Assembly: GCA_964017185.1 (NCBI GenBank)
Contig: OZ024875.1
Location: 63,607,043-63,671,042 of the forward strand
Length of the DNA stretch: 64,000 nt
Source: Rugalucina vietnamica
Lineage: Eukaryota; Mollusca; Bivalvia; Lucinida; Lucinidae
Reading direction: 5' to 3'
The position numbers and the translations under genes are program-made. Of the stretch, positions 24,059 through 35,130 are shown piece after piece (position 1 is the first letter of the stretch; each line of letters starts with the position of its first letter). The notes beneath the pieces are model-generated. The model made no database searches, was not told the origin of the DNA, and was given only the letters and a program-made list of their open reading frames with translations.

Positions 24059-24922
24059 TTAGAAGTGATAAGCCTGAGCTTTAAATTGTATTTGGAGAGT
24101 AACAGGACAGTGTGCATCCGACAGTATCTCTGAAAATTCATGGACATGCAAATTTCTAATGTAAGGCATCATGTTAGGTGAACTTATGAAATAATCTATA
24201 GTGCTCGAGTTTTTACACGTACGGCGTCCCATACTTCTATCTTCACCTACGCGACCGTTCAAAATATATAAGCTATTAGTTTTACAAAAATCCAATAATC
24301 TGTAACCATAGTTATTAATGCCGGTATCAGAGTTTATTCTTTGTAAGTTTACAGGGCTTTTTTGAAAATATGATATATCGGTAGCATACTCGCTTACTAG
24401 CTCGTCTGAATGAAAACGAGTAGATAAATACTCTTCTACTTCTATAAAATCACTTGACATTCTAGTTCTAGAATTAAAATCACCAAAAAGCAGAATATAT
24501 GAAAACCTGTCCGACATAGTGTATAATTCGTTTTCTACTTCATAAAATGGGTCTTCTACTGAGTACAATGAACCCTCTGGCGGAATGTATACTACCCCAC
24601 ATAAAATATCGTCAGTTTTAGTAAATTGTTTCGAAATTTTGAACCAAATTATTAATTTTGAGTCTGTCTCAATAATAGTTATGTAAGGTTTTAAAAATAC
24701 CTTGTATGCTAGAGCGATACCCCCCGACCGTCTGGTCGAGATATCTTTTCTATGTTTGTAGTAACAAATAAAGTTTTCAATGTTTATATCATCAAGCTGA
24801 TCAGTTTTGGTTTCCTGGAAACCCACAATGTCATATAAACTTATCTTATCATTGAACTCTGGGAATAGTGTCTTAGAGCGTAAACCACATACATTTAAAC
24901 TGAGAAAACTTAAGTTCGTCAA
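24059..24922 (-). pseudogene. LINE-A endonuclease domain
   Basis: 287 codons starting MTNLSFLSLNVCGLRSK, a usual ORF2 beginning. Nuclease motifs are visible: LNVCGL, VGFQETKTD (Glu), LLFGDFNSRTR, TIDYFIS and LSDAHCPV (the SDH box reads SDAH). The frame ends shortly after that box at AQAYHF. The LINE-A RT frame at 19217 picks up a few tens of residues later in the family order, so this looks like the front half of the same ORF2, cut by LINE-B. It lies 66 bp after the ORF1 stop. Confidence 0.8.
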
Positions 24923-24988
24923 TCGTTCTGTATTTATGAAATAACGTCCGTTGCGCTGATTAATAGGATATTGTCCTCCTTCGCTGTC

Positions 24989-26110
24989 CTAACCATCATT
25001 GCGCTCTCCCGACTGTGATACCGGATCTCCGCCCGGGATTTCCGTAGCGTGTGACGATGACTGATCACCCTGTGTATCCGAGAACGTTTTATCACACCGT
25101 ATATCCGAATCATGCGTAATCAAATCCATGGGCTCTGAATCAGGAATATTTGAGTCGTTAATGTGGTTGGGGACGGGGTTGGGGGCGGGGTCGGGGTGTT
25201 CCGTACATTCAGCGTCAACTTCTTTGCGTGATGTATTGTTTGAAACTTCTGGGCCATCCAACACAATAGTACCTGGGGTAATAACATCTTTCTGTTTTTT
25301 GGGAGAACCTTCCTCACTCAATGGGGACAGTGTTTTATGTTTTTGTCCTGGTAAGCGTTCATCCATCGAATTCGTATTATTGTCCGCGGTCGACGCTAGG
25401 TTTGCTAGCATAGTAAACCTATTGTAAGTAGATATTGGATCCGAACGTTGATGTGGGGGCGGGGGTGGGGGTGGGGCACTGTAGTTTCTACTCGTATTAT
25501 AGCCACTTCCAAGTGATAGTTCTTGTCGTTCTGAAAATCCGTGGTGAGAATGTATTTGATCCGAACGCTGGTGTTGGGGCGGGGGTTGGGGTGGGGGTGG
25601 GGCACTGTAGTTTCTACTCGGGGTATTGTAACCACTTCCAAGCGATAATTCTTGTCGTCCTGAAAGTCCTTGGGAAGCAGGTGTTCCGAAGAAATCCGAA
25701 CGTTGATGTGGGGGTGGGGGCGGGGGTGGGGCACTATAGTTTCTATTCGGAGTATTGTATCCACTTCCAAGCGATAGCCCGTGTCGTTCTGTAAGTCCTT
25801 GGGACGAATGATTAACATATTGAGTATTTCTGTTTGGTACTGATTGCATAAACCGGGTATTGAGACCAGAATTTGAATCCGATCGTCTGTATGTTGTTCT
25901 GGGGGGTGGTAATCTATATTCGCTATCCTCCTCGGGAATATACAATTTTCCGTTTAAATAAAGTTTGTCGCGCACCATGTTTACGCGATTCTGTGGATTT
26001 AATTTTAATCTATACATTGCCGAATATAACAGTTTCCTACGGTCCTCAATTTCTTTAGGGAATTGCTCTCGCACCTTATATTTCGATCTTGGGTTACTAT
26101 TAAGTTCCAT
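24989..26110 (-). CDS. LINE-A ORF1 (nucleic-acid-binding type), 5' end missing
   Basis: 373 codons. In-frame homologous-looking sequence continues upstream without a start codon to about 26165 (SERFQDRETIRKAG). The first 80 residues read like the C-terminal domain of LINE ORF1 proteins (FPKEIEDRRKLLYSAM, VRDKLYLNGKLY), which coat the transcript. After that come three ~40-residue repeats, each with LSLGSGYNT, RNYSAPPPP and HQRSD, then an acidic tail. The N-terminal coiled coil is not visible, so the protein is probably incomplete. Large antisense frames here are shadows of the proline repeats. Confidence 0.7.
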   Translation of the reverse strand: MELNSNPRSKYKVREQFPKEIEDRRKLLYSAMYRLKLNPQNRVNMVRDKLYLNGKLYIPEEDSEYRLPPPRTTYRRSDSNSGLNTRFMQSVPNRNTQYVNHSSQGLTERHGLSLGSGYNTPNRNYSAPPPPPPPHQRSDFFGTPASQGLSGRQELSLGSGYNTPSRNYSAPPPPQPPPQHQRSDQIHSHHGFSERQELSLGSGYNTSRNYSAPPPPPPPHQRSDPISTYNRFTMLANLASTADNNTNSMDERLPGQKHKTLSPLSEEGSPKKQKDVITPGTIVLDGPEVSNNTSRKEVDAECTEHPDPAPNPVPNHINDSNIPDSEPMDLITHDSDIRCDKTFSDTQGDQSSSHATEIPGGDPVSQSGERNDG

Positions 26111-26340
26111 CCCAGCTTTGCGAATGGTCTCGCGATCTTGGAAGCGTTCGGAACAATAAACTAGGCATCACAGAGGGGTCAAGCTTTTCAGCAACCCTGG
26201 TTTTATTGTCCGGTGGAATTTTTACGCCATTATTTTATCAAACATATTTTAACAAGTGATTCGCCATTGTCGATGATTCTCCATCGTCGAGTTCATTAGC
26301 ATTGTCGTTTGCGTGGTTGTCGGTAACGACCATAGGAAAG

Positions 26341-26998
26341 AGCAGTCACACATCAGCGTATAAGGGAAACGCGCGCCGGGCGTGTTGAAAAAATAGCAAA
26401 ATTCCTCACTTGCCAGACGCACGTCGGAAACACGTTCAAAACTCGCTACAAGCGCGTTGGGTACGCTTGTTGTACGTCCGGCGCGCGTCGCTGTACGTCG
26501 CTAAAAGTCTCTGCGCGTTTCGCGCGCGTTTGGGCTAAAAAATTTTTTAAACATGCTTAAACATTTTCTAAAAGCTCGGCGTGTCTCGGGCGTGTGACTT
26601 ATACGTCCCGAATAAGTTCCACGCGCGCTACGGGCGCGTTGAATACGCTCTGAACGCGTTTGGCGCGCGTTTGAAGCACGCCAGTGTACGTTCCATGCGC
26701 GTTCCGATTTTATTAGATGTTGCTTAAGTAGCGTGCCCCAAGCGTGTGTGAAACGCGCGTTGAACGTTCGATGCGCGCATGTAGCGCGTGCTTAGCGTGT
26801 CTGGGACCTATCACAACCGTTCTCCAAAACTATGAAATTTTTTATACGTCCGGCACACGCCCCAGTTGCGCGCTAATGTGTGACTGCTAAAGCGTGTTAA
26901 AGGAACAAATTAATTTTTATACGCCCAAAGTCTTCAGCGTGTTGAGATTTTTCATACGCCCGGCGCGCGTTTGGGTTATACGCTACAGTGTGACTGCT
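26341..26998. mobile_element. TIR element E1 with CG-rich degenerate core
   Basis: Ends agcagtcacacatcagcgta (left, 37 bp) and the complement of agcagtcacactgtagcgta (right) match in 31 of 37 positions. The 580-bp interior is made of variants of acgtccggcgcgcgt and cgcgcgtttgg in both orientations. There is no coding frame. It is an island of high CpG in AT-rich DNA. Confidence 0.8.
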
Positions 26999-27518
26999 GT
27001 TTAAAAGCCGTGTATTAACAACGCGTGCACGCGAATCGTTACCTCATCAAACATATGGACTAAATTGGCGAGGAGCTAACTTTATTTGACCAGTTTACAG
27101 AGCACATTGTACTAGATAAAACGAAATAGACTGCAAAGCTCATCAAAACATTTCGTAATCTGTTCGTGACTCTACATGTAACGTACATGTTTTGTTGCTA
27201 TATTTATTTACTGTAAATGAAATTTTCTCTATCAATGTATGGAAAAGCACACCTAGCTCATGTAAGGAGTGTGTCGCATGTCAAAGAAAGTCCCTTTTTG
27301 GCCAACATGCAAACCAAAGCCACAAATTTCAGTTCAATAGTTTATTTGAGTCTCATGTTGATTTACAATATACGGGTCATTATCAAAAAATGGAGCAATC
27401 CTTGTCCCTGATGTTTATCCCGCAAGCGCGATGTTCGAAGTTTGCTTTCTTCTTCTATAATATCCGCGGTGCTTTACTAGAATCACACGCGATTTCACGT
27501 TTCCGAGTATGTTATTTG

Positions 27519-27519
<1 letters not shown>

Positions 27520-27559
<40 letters not shown>
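27520..27559. repeat. Poly-A tract
   Basis: About 40 adenines; a plus-strand frame reading through it as poly-Lys is not a gene. Confidence 0.95.
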
Positions 27560-27561
<2 letters not shown>

Positions 27562-27784
27562 TGCAAGAAGTGCTATTTTATCGATTTTTACCGTGTCCCC
27601 GGGTCAGGGTAGGTAGTTTTATTTGTTTCCATTGCAAAAGAAGCTTGACAGAAATCACATTTTCTGTGACCATCTATTGCATATAATGTTATTGAAGTCA
27701 AATTCAATACTCATATGATATATTAAGTGCTATTTAAGAGTGGGGGCACATATATAGTGTTGTCCCGTGCTGTCACAGTTATTG

Positions 27785-27890
27785 AAAGGTACAAGTAGGC
27801 AAAGATCAGGAAAAGGCGCAATCAGGAAAAGATTCCCACTCCAAAAACCGAGGTGGGAAAAAACCAAACTAACAATCAGGTACTTATACC
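27785..27890 (+). repeat. SINE body fragment
   Basis: Matches 33809-33905 in order: acaagtaggcaaagatca, ggcgcaatcagg, caaaaaccgaggtgggaaa, ctaacaatcagg. The tRNA-like head is absent here. Confidence 0.6.
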
Positions 27891-28901
27891 ATGAAACAAT
27901 CGTAAGCCGAATGGGCAGCTATTTTCCCAATAGGTGGCCACTCAGTTACCATAACTTAACTAAAAATATGAAAACATACATAAGGCGCCAACAGCACAAA
28001 AAAATTTTAAACACCAAGACATAAAACAAAAAGAACCACCACAGAAGTATCGACTTGGAACGATCAGTAACACAAAGTTACTGGCGGGCTTAAACCGGTT
28101 TTACATGGCCATAACCTCACCCTCAGCTTCTGCAGTGGTTCATAACATTTAGTTAGTTATTCGGTCCTCGTGGTGAATCTCTAACTAGTCAATGAATCAT
28201 CAAGAACAAACAAATAAATCATGATAAACATCCTGAAAATCGATTTTGACCAGAGAACTTAACGAATCATTTTCTCAGATCAAAACAATCGCGTTTTGTA
28301 GACGACACCAAGCTGAAGAAGTAATGGTAAAAAACTTTTGAACAAAACGCATTACTCCGTTCCTATACCATAAAGAAATGTCAATATTGGAGTGGGAATT
28401 TTGCAAGCACCAATACTATCACGTGCATTTTGCCGCTACTTGCAAGTATCACTTGTACATTTTTAAACCTTGACTGAATTTCAACTTAGGGTCAGTTAGA
28501 ATAGACATGCAAGGTTTTCATCCTGCATTCTGTTGTTAGTCATTAGAATTAAATATCTGTGTGAAACTCAGTACTGTCACGGTCAGTGCTGTCACAGTCG
28601 TGACAGTACTGATGTGTGACAGCTTTGAGTTGACTTCTGTCAGAAGGTGTGGATTCCAAGCCTCCACTTTATACAGAAAAATCGCCTTTTTCTTTAAAAC
28701 GCAATCCTTTTCCTCGAGGGGTGGGAGGGACAACTCGGGGTAAATCTGGTACGGATGTTCCGTAAAACCTACCAAATTCATATACCTCGAAAAAAGGGAC
28801 CCGTAATATACACACTAGGGGTCTATGGTACATGAAAATACGAAAATTTTAACCTTCTTTGACGCATGTGTCTTATGTGTTTGTATGTTGCATACCATTA
28901 C

Positions 28902-28998
28902 GAAAATGTGTTATGCAATATACAGATATTTTTTCAGTTTTAAAAAATGAGAAAAAAAAATCTGGTTCACGGTGTACACGTTAGAACCGCCTCGTCGC
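28902..28998 (-). mobile_element. MITE-B fragment
   Basis: Left third of the element, up to the first palindrome arm (gttagaaccgcctcgtcg); the rest is missing. Confidence 0.65.
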
Positions 28999-29550
28999 TA
29001 TGTTAACATAAAAATGAAATGTTGTGGACAAAACGTAAAGAAGAACCACCAACAGCGAAAAAATTGCCCAAGCACTGAAACCGGCGACATGCAAACAGTA
29101 CAACCGCGTCAACCCATGGCTCTTTTCCTTTCCGTTCCTTCCTGTGCATTTCACTATGCCGTTTTGAAATTAACTACCCGTACATGTATAAGGCTGGCCC
29201 GACATGACTGAAAGTTATTGACTCGGGTACATAAAACAAACAAAAATATGAGACGCGTCATGAGAAAACATGATTTTGCATATGTGAAAAGTTACAACAT
29301 AACCTAATTTGAGGCCCATCCAAGAGGGTATTAGCTCAAAGCTCACTAAAAGAAAAATGACCTTTCTACCCACCTCCCTAAAATGTTTTCTTTGCTCCCA
29401 GCTTCCTAAAACCAAAATGTTCTCTTAATTCCCAACTCACTTCAAAAGTTTTCCAGTTCTCCCAGGCTCCCTGAAAACAAATGGCCCTGCTACCTAGCTC
29501 CCTAAAACCCGTGATAGGACGGTCCCAAATTTACTGCGGTCTTTTGTCGT

Positions 29551-29612
29551 GAACAATCCTGGTTGTCTCAGACCTGGTCGAAAGCCCCAAGACACATTTT
29601 TCATGCTCATTG
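29551..29612 (-). mobile_element. MITE-A end fragment
   Basis: Reads gtctcagacctggtcgaaag then catgctca, the body end and terminus of MITE-A. Confidence 0.5.
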
Positions 29613-29856
29613 CTGCAGCATAAAGTGATATTCTGAATAGCGCTTCTACTGCGCTTTTCGTGTTACATCGCGTTTTGATTGCGTGTAGCGAACGTGCTGT
29701 GTTAGAGTATTGGATCTACGCAATGGTGTCCCTGGTTCAAGCATCAGCCGAGGCTTCGTTGGTAGCGACCTAAGTCAGTCACTGTCCCTAAGCTCATCGG
29801 GTAATGGTAAGAAATTAATCAACTCCGCACACTGTGTAATGAAAAAGGCGAGATTA

Positions 29857-30710
29857 AGCCCCGTTTACACATTCACGATTTTTGGCTACGGTGCCGCTAC
29901 GATTCGCCACGATTTGTAAAATCGTCGTGTACCGTGGTCATTCGTAGTAGAACCGTGGTGAATCGTGGTGAATCTTGATGAATCGTGATGATTCGGGAAA
30001 CTCTACGGCAGCGCTACGGAAGTTTTAAACTGTTTAAAACATTCGTGGCGTACCGTGGCGAATCGTGGTGGTAAATGGGCGTGGCCTAATTCGTAGCGCA
30101 ACCGTAGCGGAATCGTTCTTATTCGTACTGACACCGTAGCTATATTCGTGGCTATTCGTGAGAGATCGTAGCCAATCGTGGAGCTGCCTAATTCGTAGCG
30201 CAACCGTAGCGGAATCGTTCTTATTCGTACTGACACCGTAGCTATATTCGTGGCTATTCGTGAGAGATCGTAGCCAATCGTGGAGCTCCGTAGCGAAACC
30301 TTGAAATCTTTGACACCACGAACTCTCACGATTCACCACGAATTGTGTACGGTTGTCCTACGAATCATCCACGGTTTCGCTACGGAGCTCCACGATTGGC
30401 CACGACGGCTACCGCCGTGAATCGTACTAATACCGTATCGAACCGTACAAGCACCGTGAGCATTCGTTGTGCCACCGTAGTTAATCCTCATTGACCGTAG
30501 CGTTGCCGTCATGAATCGGCATTGATTCGTAGAGACTCCTTACAGACACCGTAGTAATACCGTGGACATTCTTACTAGAATCGTAGTGATACTGAATATT
30601 TCCACTTTTCGCCACGATTCACCACGATCCATCCCGATTTTTCTGACCATGAGAAACCGGGGTGAATCGTGGTGAATCGTAGAGGAAACCGTGAATGTGT
30701 AAAAGGGGCT
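29857..30710. mobile_element. TIR element E2 with CGTAG/CGATTC word array
   Basis: The ends agccccgtttacacattcac and its near-complement (gtgaatgtgtaaaaggggct) face inward, with TTA outside both (29854-29856 and 30711-30713), a 3-bp target duplication. The interior is almost entirely variants of cgtggtgaatcg, cgtagcg and cacgattc in both orientations. No protein coding is likely; minus-strand frames of 101-108 codons here are products of the tandem repeat. Confidence 0.85.
30084..30287. repeat. Exact 102-bp tandem duplication in E2
   Basis: Copy one at 30084-30185 and copy two at 30186-30287, starting gcctaattcgtagcgcaacc, appear identical base for base. The duplication is therefore recent. 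Confidence 0.9.
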
Positions 30711-30713
30711 TTA

Positions 30714-32528
30714 GATACTTATCAATGCTGTCACTATATCAGTGCTGTCACGGTCATAATTATTTAAAATACTAAAAACGCATCATATAAAAGTAATTGC
30801 TTTTGGTATGTAATGATACCATACTGAAGTAGTTAAACGTTTAGCAGAAATTATTTTTGGTTTAATCGCACAAAAATAGAAAAAGAACAAATCAGAAAAA
30901 GAACAAATCACAGTATATGCATTTTCATTGAAGCTCTTTCCCTCGTTAATTCATTGAAAGTATTTAAGGCGTGTGTGAACTATTGTTCGTGACAAGTTAT
31001 ATATATTCCCCCACTTTCAGATTGGGGAAGTCTTATCAAATAAGCGTTTTACGCAAGAAAGTGTGTTCGTGACAGCACTGATATTTTTTCAATAGTACCA
31101 TACAATTATTTAATGCTGGTGCACTATTTGTTCAGTTAAACTCGGCATGTTTTATTTCTATACTTAACACCAAAAGTAACTTTACACTTTTTATTCCTAA
31201 ATAAATCTTTATTTGTTTTGATTTGTAACAAAGCATTTATTGGAGTGTGTCTCCAACACGTGTCCGAGCATAATGCTGGTGAAACGGTCGATAAAACTTA
31301 ACCCACTTGCGAGTTATCTGTGCTTTCATTAAAAGCACAAAATTGGCAGTTTCGCACCAAATCAAAGGTAGACAGAAGATTTGAACACGCTGTGGCAAGG
31401 ACCACTTATTGTTCATCAAAAATACCGCCCGACATTTTGTTAGGTTTCTGCAGGCTGTTAAAGTTGCTTTGCATCGAAATTACCTCCCTTTGAAATAAAC
31501 CAATAGTAAATTTCAACAATTTCTGAAAGCTTTTCCTTTAGTTGTATCGAACGTTTTTCATTGCGAATCGTTCGGGCATCAATTGAAATGTGTAGCAACA
31601 CTGGCTGGTGAAAAGAATCCCGTCTGTTCAAATGGAAAACGACAATTAATTTGTAATGGGAATTTCCATTGAAATCATTGTTAATGTCGCAAAAAAGGCC
31701 TTGGACATGAATACATCACTCTGGGTTGTTGTTCGAGCAGGACAATTGGAGTTAATTTGAGCTAAAATGAGCAATACAATAACATTTCTTTAAGACTTGG
31801 TCTTCCAACTTTAAGATTGCTTACTCATAAAACTACAGCAACACTTCAAAAGTGATGCGTTTTAGAAAAACATTATTTAGACCCCTTGCATGTTTGGAAG
31901 GGTCGTGCGGCAGCATTCCGTCATTAAAATCCTTAAACTTTCGCTTACCTTATGCGTAATTGATCGGACTTTAATATATATCAAACACTTTATAAATATT
32001 ATACACCTATACCCGAAAAAATTATCTACAAAAACAGTGTAATGTTACTTTTGGCTTCGAGTATATATTCAATATGCTCTTTTTAATAAAACAATCTCAT
32101 TAAAAAGGATACACTGGACAATTATTTTTTTTTTCGTTTTGTCATTCTGGATTGCTCCACTTTTTGATAATGACCCATACATACAATTATAGACATAAAA
32201 CAACATGGATGATATCAAATAAGATGGTATTCCCTACAATCCATGAAGTTTTCAAATCAAAAACCTAGGATGCTAAACCTAAATGTGGAAAATATGGAAC
32301 AAATATAACACTGCTGTCCGAGTAACTTTAAACTGAATTCCACTTTAACGCAACGTATATAGCCTTTCTCCGTTCTACACGCACTTCTCAAAAAGGTTTG
32401 CGTGTTGGTCTGATTAGGTTTCACACATGGCATTAATGTGTGTGTTTTGTGAGTGGATGCTCAACACAATAAATCGACATCTGAATATTTCGAGCAAAAG
32501 ATATATACAAATAATTTTAAAATGGACA
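30714..32528. other. No gene seen
   Basis: AT-rich sequence. The phrase tgctgtcac, also seen at 27767 and near 28590, recurs near 30727 and 30743, but no element boundary was found. Confidence 0.4.
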
Positions 32529-33003
32529 GTCCACAAAAAGTAGCGGGCGGCCCCATAGCCGATTGGTTAACTTGAGAGCGCTGATAGTTTCATTACCGCG
32601 CGTAATCATTCGAACGCTGTGTCTGCTTGCGGATGTGCCAGTTGTTGTTTCTTTTTTCTCGTCTCGGGGTTCTCCCGTCCTCGCCCCACCTACTGATTGA
32701 AAGATACGTAAAAGGTAGCGGATATTTGTATTTAAGAATATGTTTCTTGAAAATCATGGGAACACATCACATACCGACCATTTTCATAACAAGGCAAAAT
32801 GTACCAGAACGCAATTTCCACACAGATGTTAAAGTTTTATTTTGTGACATTTCAATGTCCCCATCGCATAGCCGTATTTGCGAGATATGAAGTTTCTTAC
32901 AGTCAAAACTAAGGCAACTAGGAGTTAAAATAATTCTCTTTTCAAAACAGAAAAAAATATTCTAGAACTTTTCCAGGCCCAATATTTTCTACTTTTTGTG
33001 GAC
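32529..33003. mobile_element. 475-bp element with 15-bp inverted ends
   Basis: Ends gtccacaaaaagtag and ctactttttgtggac are exact complements. Near the left end the text tagccgattgg resembles an RNA polymerase III A box, so a tRNA-derived piece may be included. No transposase frame. Confidence 0.65.
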
Positions 33004-33043
33004 AGTATATACAACATAGCATGCCAAATAATCTTCAGTTATT

Positions 33044-33069
33044 CAAAAAAAAAAAAAAAAAAAAAAAAA
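33044..33069. repeat. Poly-A tract
   Basis: About 25 adenines, 32 bp beyond the stop codon of the C1q gene (which is on the other strand). Confidence 0.9.
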
Positions 33070-33100
33070 GCGTCTAACAACGAAATGTTTTCAGTCACTT

Positions 33101-33540
33101 TCATATTATTTTATACAACAAAACTCCGCTGAACTGATTCCAACCATGCGTTGGTCCATCAGTGTACTGATCCCCATCTGTTCTATCTTGCTCAACCCAG
33201 ACACGATCCCCGATCTCCAGGCGCTGTACAGATGATCCCGACGTAGTAGTATAGCTGGTTGCACCGTTGTAATTAGATACTGACAGAACCTCTGTACCCT
33301 CCACGATAAGTTTGACCCGACTCCATTTGTTATGATAGGTACTTGTCTGCACAGAGAACAGATACACCCCACTGTATGGTGATGTGAAGATTCCAGTCTC
33401 CTGATGAAAGGCGTCGCCCACATTTTGATCTAAGATTGTATACTGGAGGATCTCCTCGCGGGAAGGTCGTGTGTCCTTTAGTTTCCGTGCATTGAAGAAA
33501 ACAATAGGGTGTGCATCTTCCATCAACTCCTTTACTTTGT
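33101..33540 (-). CDS. C1q-domain gene 1, exon 2 (C1q domain)
   Basis: Encodes the globular C1q domain of a secreted protein, a fold that trimerises and binds diverse ligands in invertebrate immunity. Visible hallmarks: IVFFNARKLKD, YTILDQNVGDAF, TGIFTSPYSGVYLFSVQ, a NKWSRVKLIVEG strand and the terminal GWNQFSGVLLY. The exon opens after an acceptor (tcttttgtag) with AC, completing the codon begun by G at the exon 1 donor to give Asp83. The joined protein is 228 aa and the domain spans about 94-228. The partner gene at 43097-54388 has a very similar domain. No collagen stretch is present. The intron (33541-34124) is filled by a SINE and a second repeat. Confidence 0.9.
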
Positions 33541-33621
33541 CTACAAAAGAATTTTTTTTTATTTACTCTGACTCCGATCCAAAATGTTTATTGGATCCGA
33601 GACTCAGAGAACAAAATATGT

Positions 33622-33907
33622 CTATCGCGGTAGCTCAGTGGTAGAGTTTCAGAGTTCGACTACGAATCATCTTAGGTTCAAAGTTCAAAGTTCAAACCCT
33701 TCTGATGCCGTATTGTGTCATGAGTACCACGCGTATTTTATACAAATACGCCATTCATTTAAATTTTACATTTTTGTTTCCTTGTTACTGAACAATTCTC
33801 CTGATGATACAAAGGTAAAAGTAGGCAATGATCATGAGATGGCACAATCAGAAAGAAATTCCGCGTGACCCCAAAAACCGAGGTTGGAAAAACTAAATTA
33901 ACAATCA
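33622..33907 (+). mobile_element. tRNA-derived SINE in the C1q intron
   Basis: The head has an A-box-like tagctcagtggtagag and a B-box-like ggttcaaagttcaaa. The body (aaaagtaggcaatgatca, caaaaaccgaggttggaaa) matches 27785-27890. The head cannot be folded by eye into a sound tRNA. Confidence 0.6.
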
Positions 33908-34115
33908 AGCCTGGCGACCTTTTTATGGTACATGAGCAACAGCATAGCCCAAGATGAGACGCCACAGAACGCGGCGTCCCATCTGAGGCTATTCTGATTT
34001 ATAGAGGAATTTCATCGAAAAAAATAATAAAAAGTTTGAAAATCACTCCTGATCCATCTGGAAAGTGGACTCACCCATATCACAACAATGGGTGAATCCA
34101 TTCATCATTAATGGG
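33908..34115. repeat. Repeat D, copy 1
   Basis: Collinear with 61904-62119: the hairpin gacgccacagaacgcggcgt, then tgaggctattctg, gaggaatttcatcgaaaaa and aagtggactcaccca. Both copies lie in introns (C1q gene 1 and SLC26). Confidence 0.75.
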
Positions 34116-34124
34116 TTAAATTAC

Positions 34125-34371
34125 CTTCAGAAGACGTTTCCAGTGTTTCCAGTTTTCCTTCCAACAATTCAATCTTCTCCGCCATCAGTTTGTTCTCAAC
34201 TTGTAGCTCATGTAAATCATCAATGAACAGATATAAAAGCGTTGCTGCATTTGAGCGGCTGTCGGACACTTCTGTACCTTGAACGAGTCTATGAGTGGAC
34301 GAAATCTCCCCACTCCAAGCAAGCAAAACAACCCAAAAGATAACAGCACTTAAAAATCGTGTTGTTGCCAT
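34125..34371 (-). CDS. C1q-domain gene 1, exon 1 (signal peptide, coiled coil)
   Basis: Starts at MATTRFLSAV, chosen because a hydrophobic signal peptide (about residues 1-22) follows at once; an in-frame start six codons upstream would bury it. Residues about 47-79 form a heptad-like coiled coil (LHELQVENKLMAEKIELLEG), the usual oligomerising neck in bivalve C1q proteins without collagen. The exon ends at a phase-1 donor (tctgaag then gtaatt). The phase and codon agree with the acceptor of exon 2. A MITE-A begins 90 bp upstream of the ATG and may overlap the promoter or 5' UTR. Confidence 0.85.
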
Positions 34372-34461
34372 TTTGTTTAAATCGCTCAAATCACCAAAAG
34401 TTCAGACACCAGCCTATGCCCAAATGCGAATGAAATGGTTGTTGCGCTGTTTATTATCATT

Positions 34462-34674
34462 TGAGCCGCTGCATTTGAAAAACAGCAATCTGTGCATGCG
34501 AAAACAAAGACGCACTGATCAGCTGTGCAGTATTACTGCAAAGCTGATCAGCGTCTTTGTTTTCGCTACACTTATAGTCCAATCCCTCTTTAATCTCAAA
34601 TTTTTAGCCTGCTTTTGTGTCTGTATAGGTCGGGTCGGAAACTCATATTGTTAGTTTTCTCATGCGAAGGTTCA
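34462..34674 (-). mobile_element. MITE-A copy upstream of C1q gene 1
   Basis: Nearly full length, with the palindrome centre altered (agctgtgcagtattactgc). Flanks are TT/TT. It sits 90 bp before the start codon. Confidence 0.8.
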
Positions 34675-35000
34675 TTTTACATGAAATATGTTGTTTTGTC
34701 GAATATATCAAAACAGGGAGCAATCCGACTCCGGCATTCCAAATAGGATGCAACTGGAGTCTGAATGAAATTACGCCCATATGACAAATTATGTAGGAAT
34801 ACTAATACCCGTTTTGGATTGTGAAATAATGCAGAGCTGACAGGAAGACGAATGTTGTAAATAAAGATTTCTTTTCATGCTTGCATAAAGGACTTCTATC
34901 TTTCTGAAAGAAACAGGATGCTGTAAGGTCAGATTTGTGTGGGAACGGTTTATTCATTACGAAAACACACTAGATTAGGTCTTAAAATTGTACATTTTCA

Positions 35001-35130
35001 TAGAAAATAGGCGAGGCGGTTCTAACGAACACCCACAATCTATGTACCGGAGCAATGATTAGAAAAATAATATATACCCCATATACCCCAATTTTGCTAT
35101 AATGTGGGGTGTTAGGGGAAATACATTACA
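35001..35130 (-). mobile_element. MITE-B, half copy
   Basis: Begins inside the palindrome (ggcgaggcggttctaacg) and continues to the end with gctataatgtggggtg. The left half is missing. Confidence 0.7.

Noticed and set aside
25435-25794. 119-codon plus-strand frame rich in Val and Gly
   Set aside because: Antisense shadow of the proline repeats in LINE-A ORF1.
27192-27686. 164-codon plus-strand frame
   Set aside because: It depends on a poly-A tract read as poly-Lys and has no family features on either side.
30003-30339. Two overlapping ~100-codon minus-strand frames with internal repeats
   Set aside because: They arise from the exact 102-bp tandem unit (a multiple of three) inside element E2, not from a gene.
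33622-33700. tRNA gene
   Set aside because: A and B boxes are tRNA-like but the stems do not pair properly by eye, and the body matches a dispersed repeat: a SINE head, not a functional tRNA.
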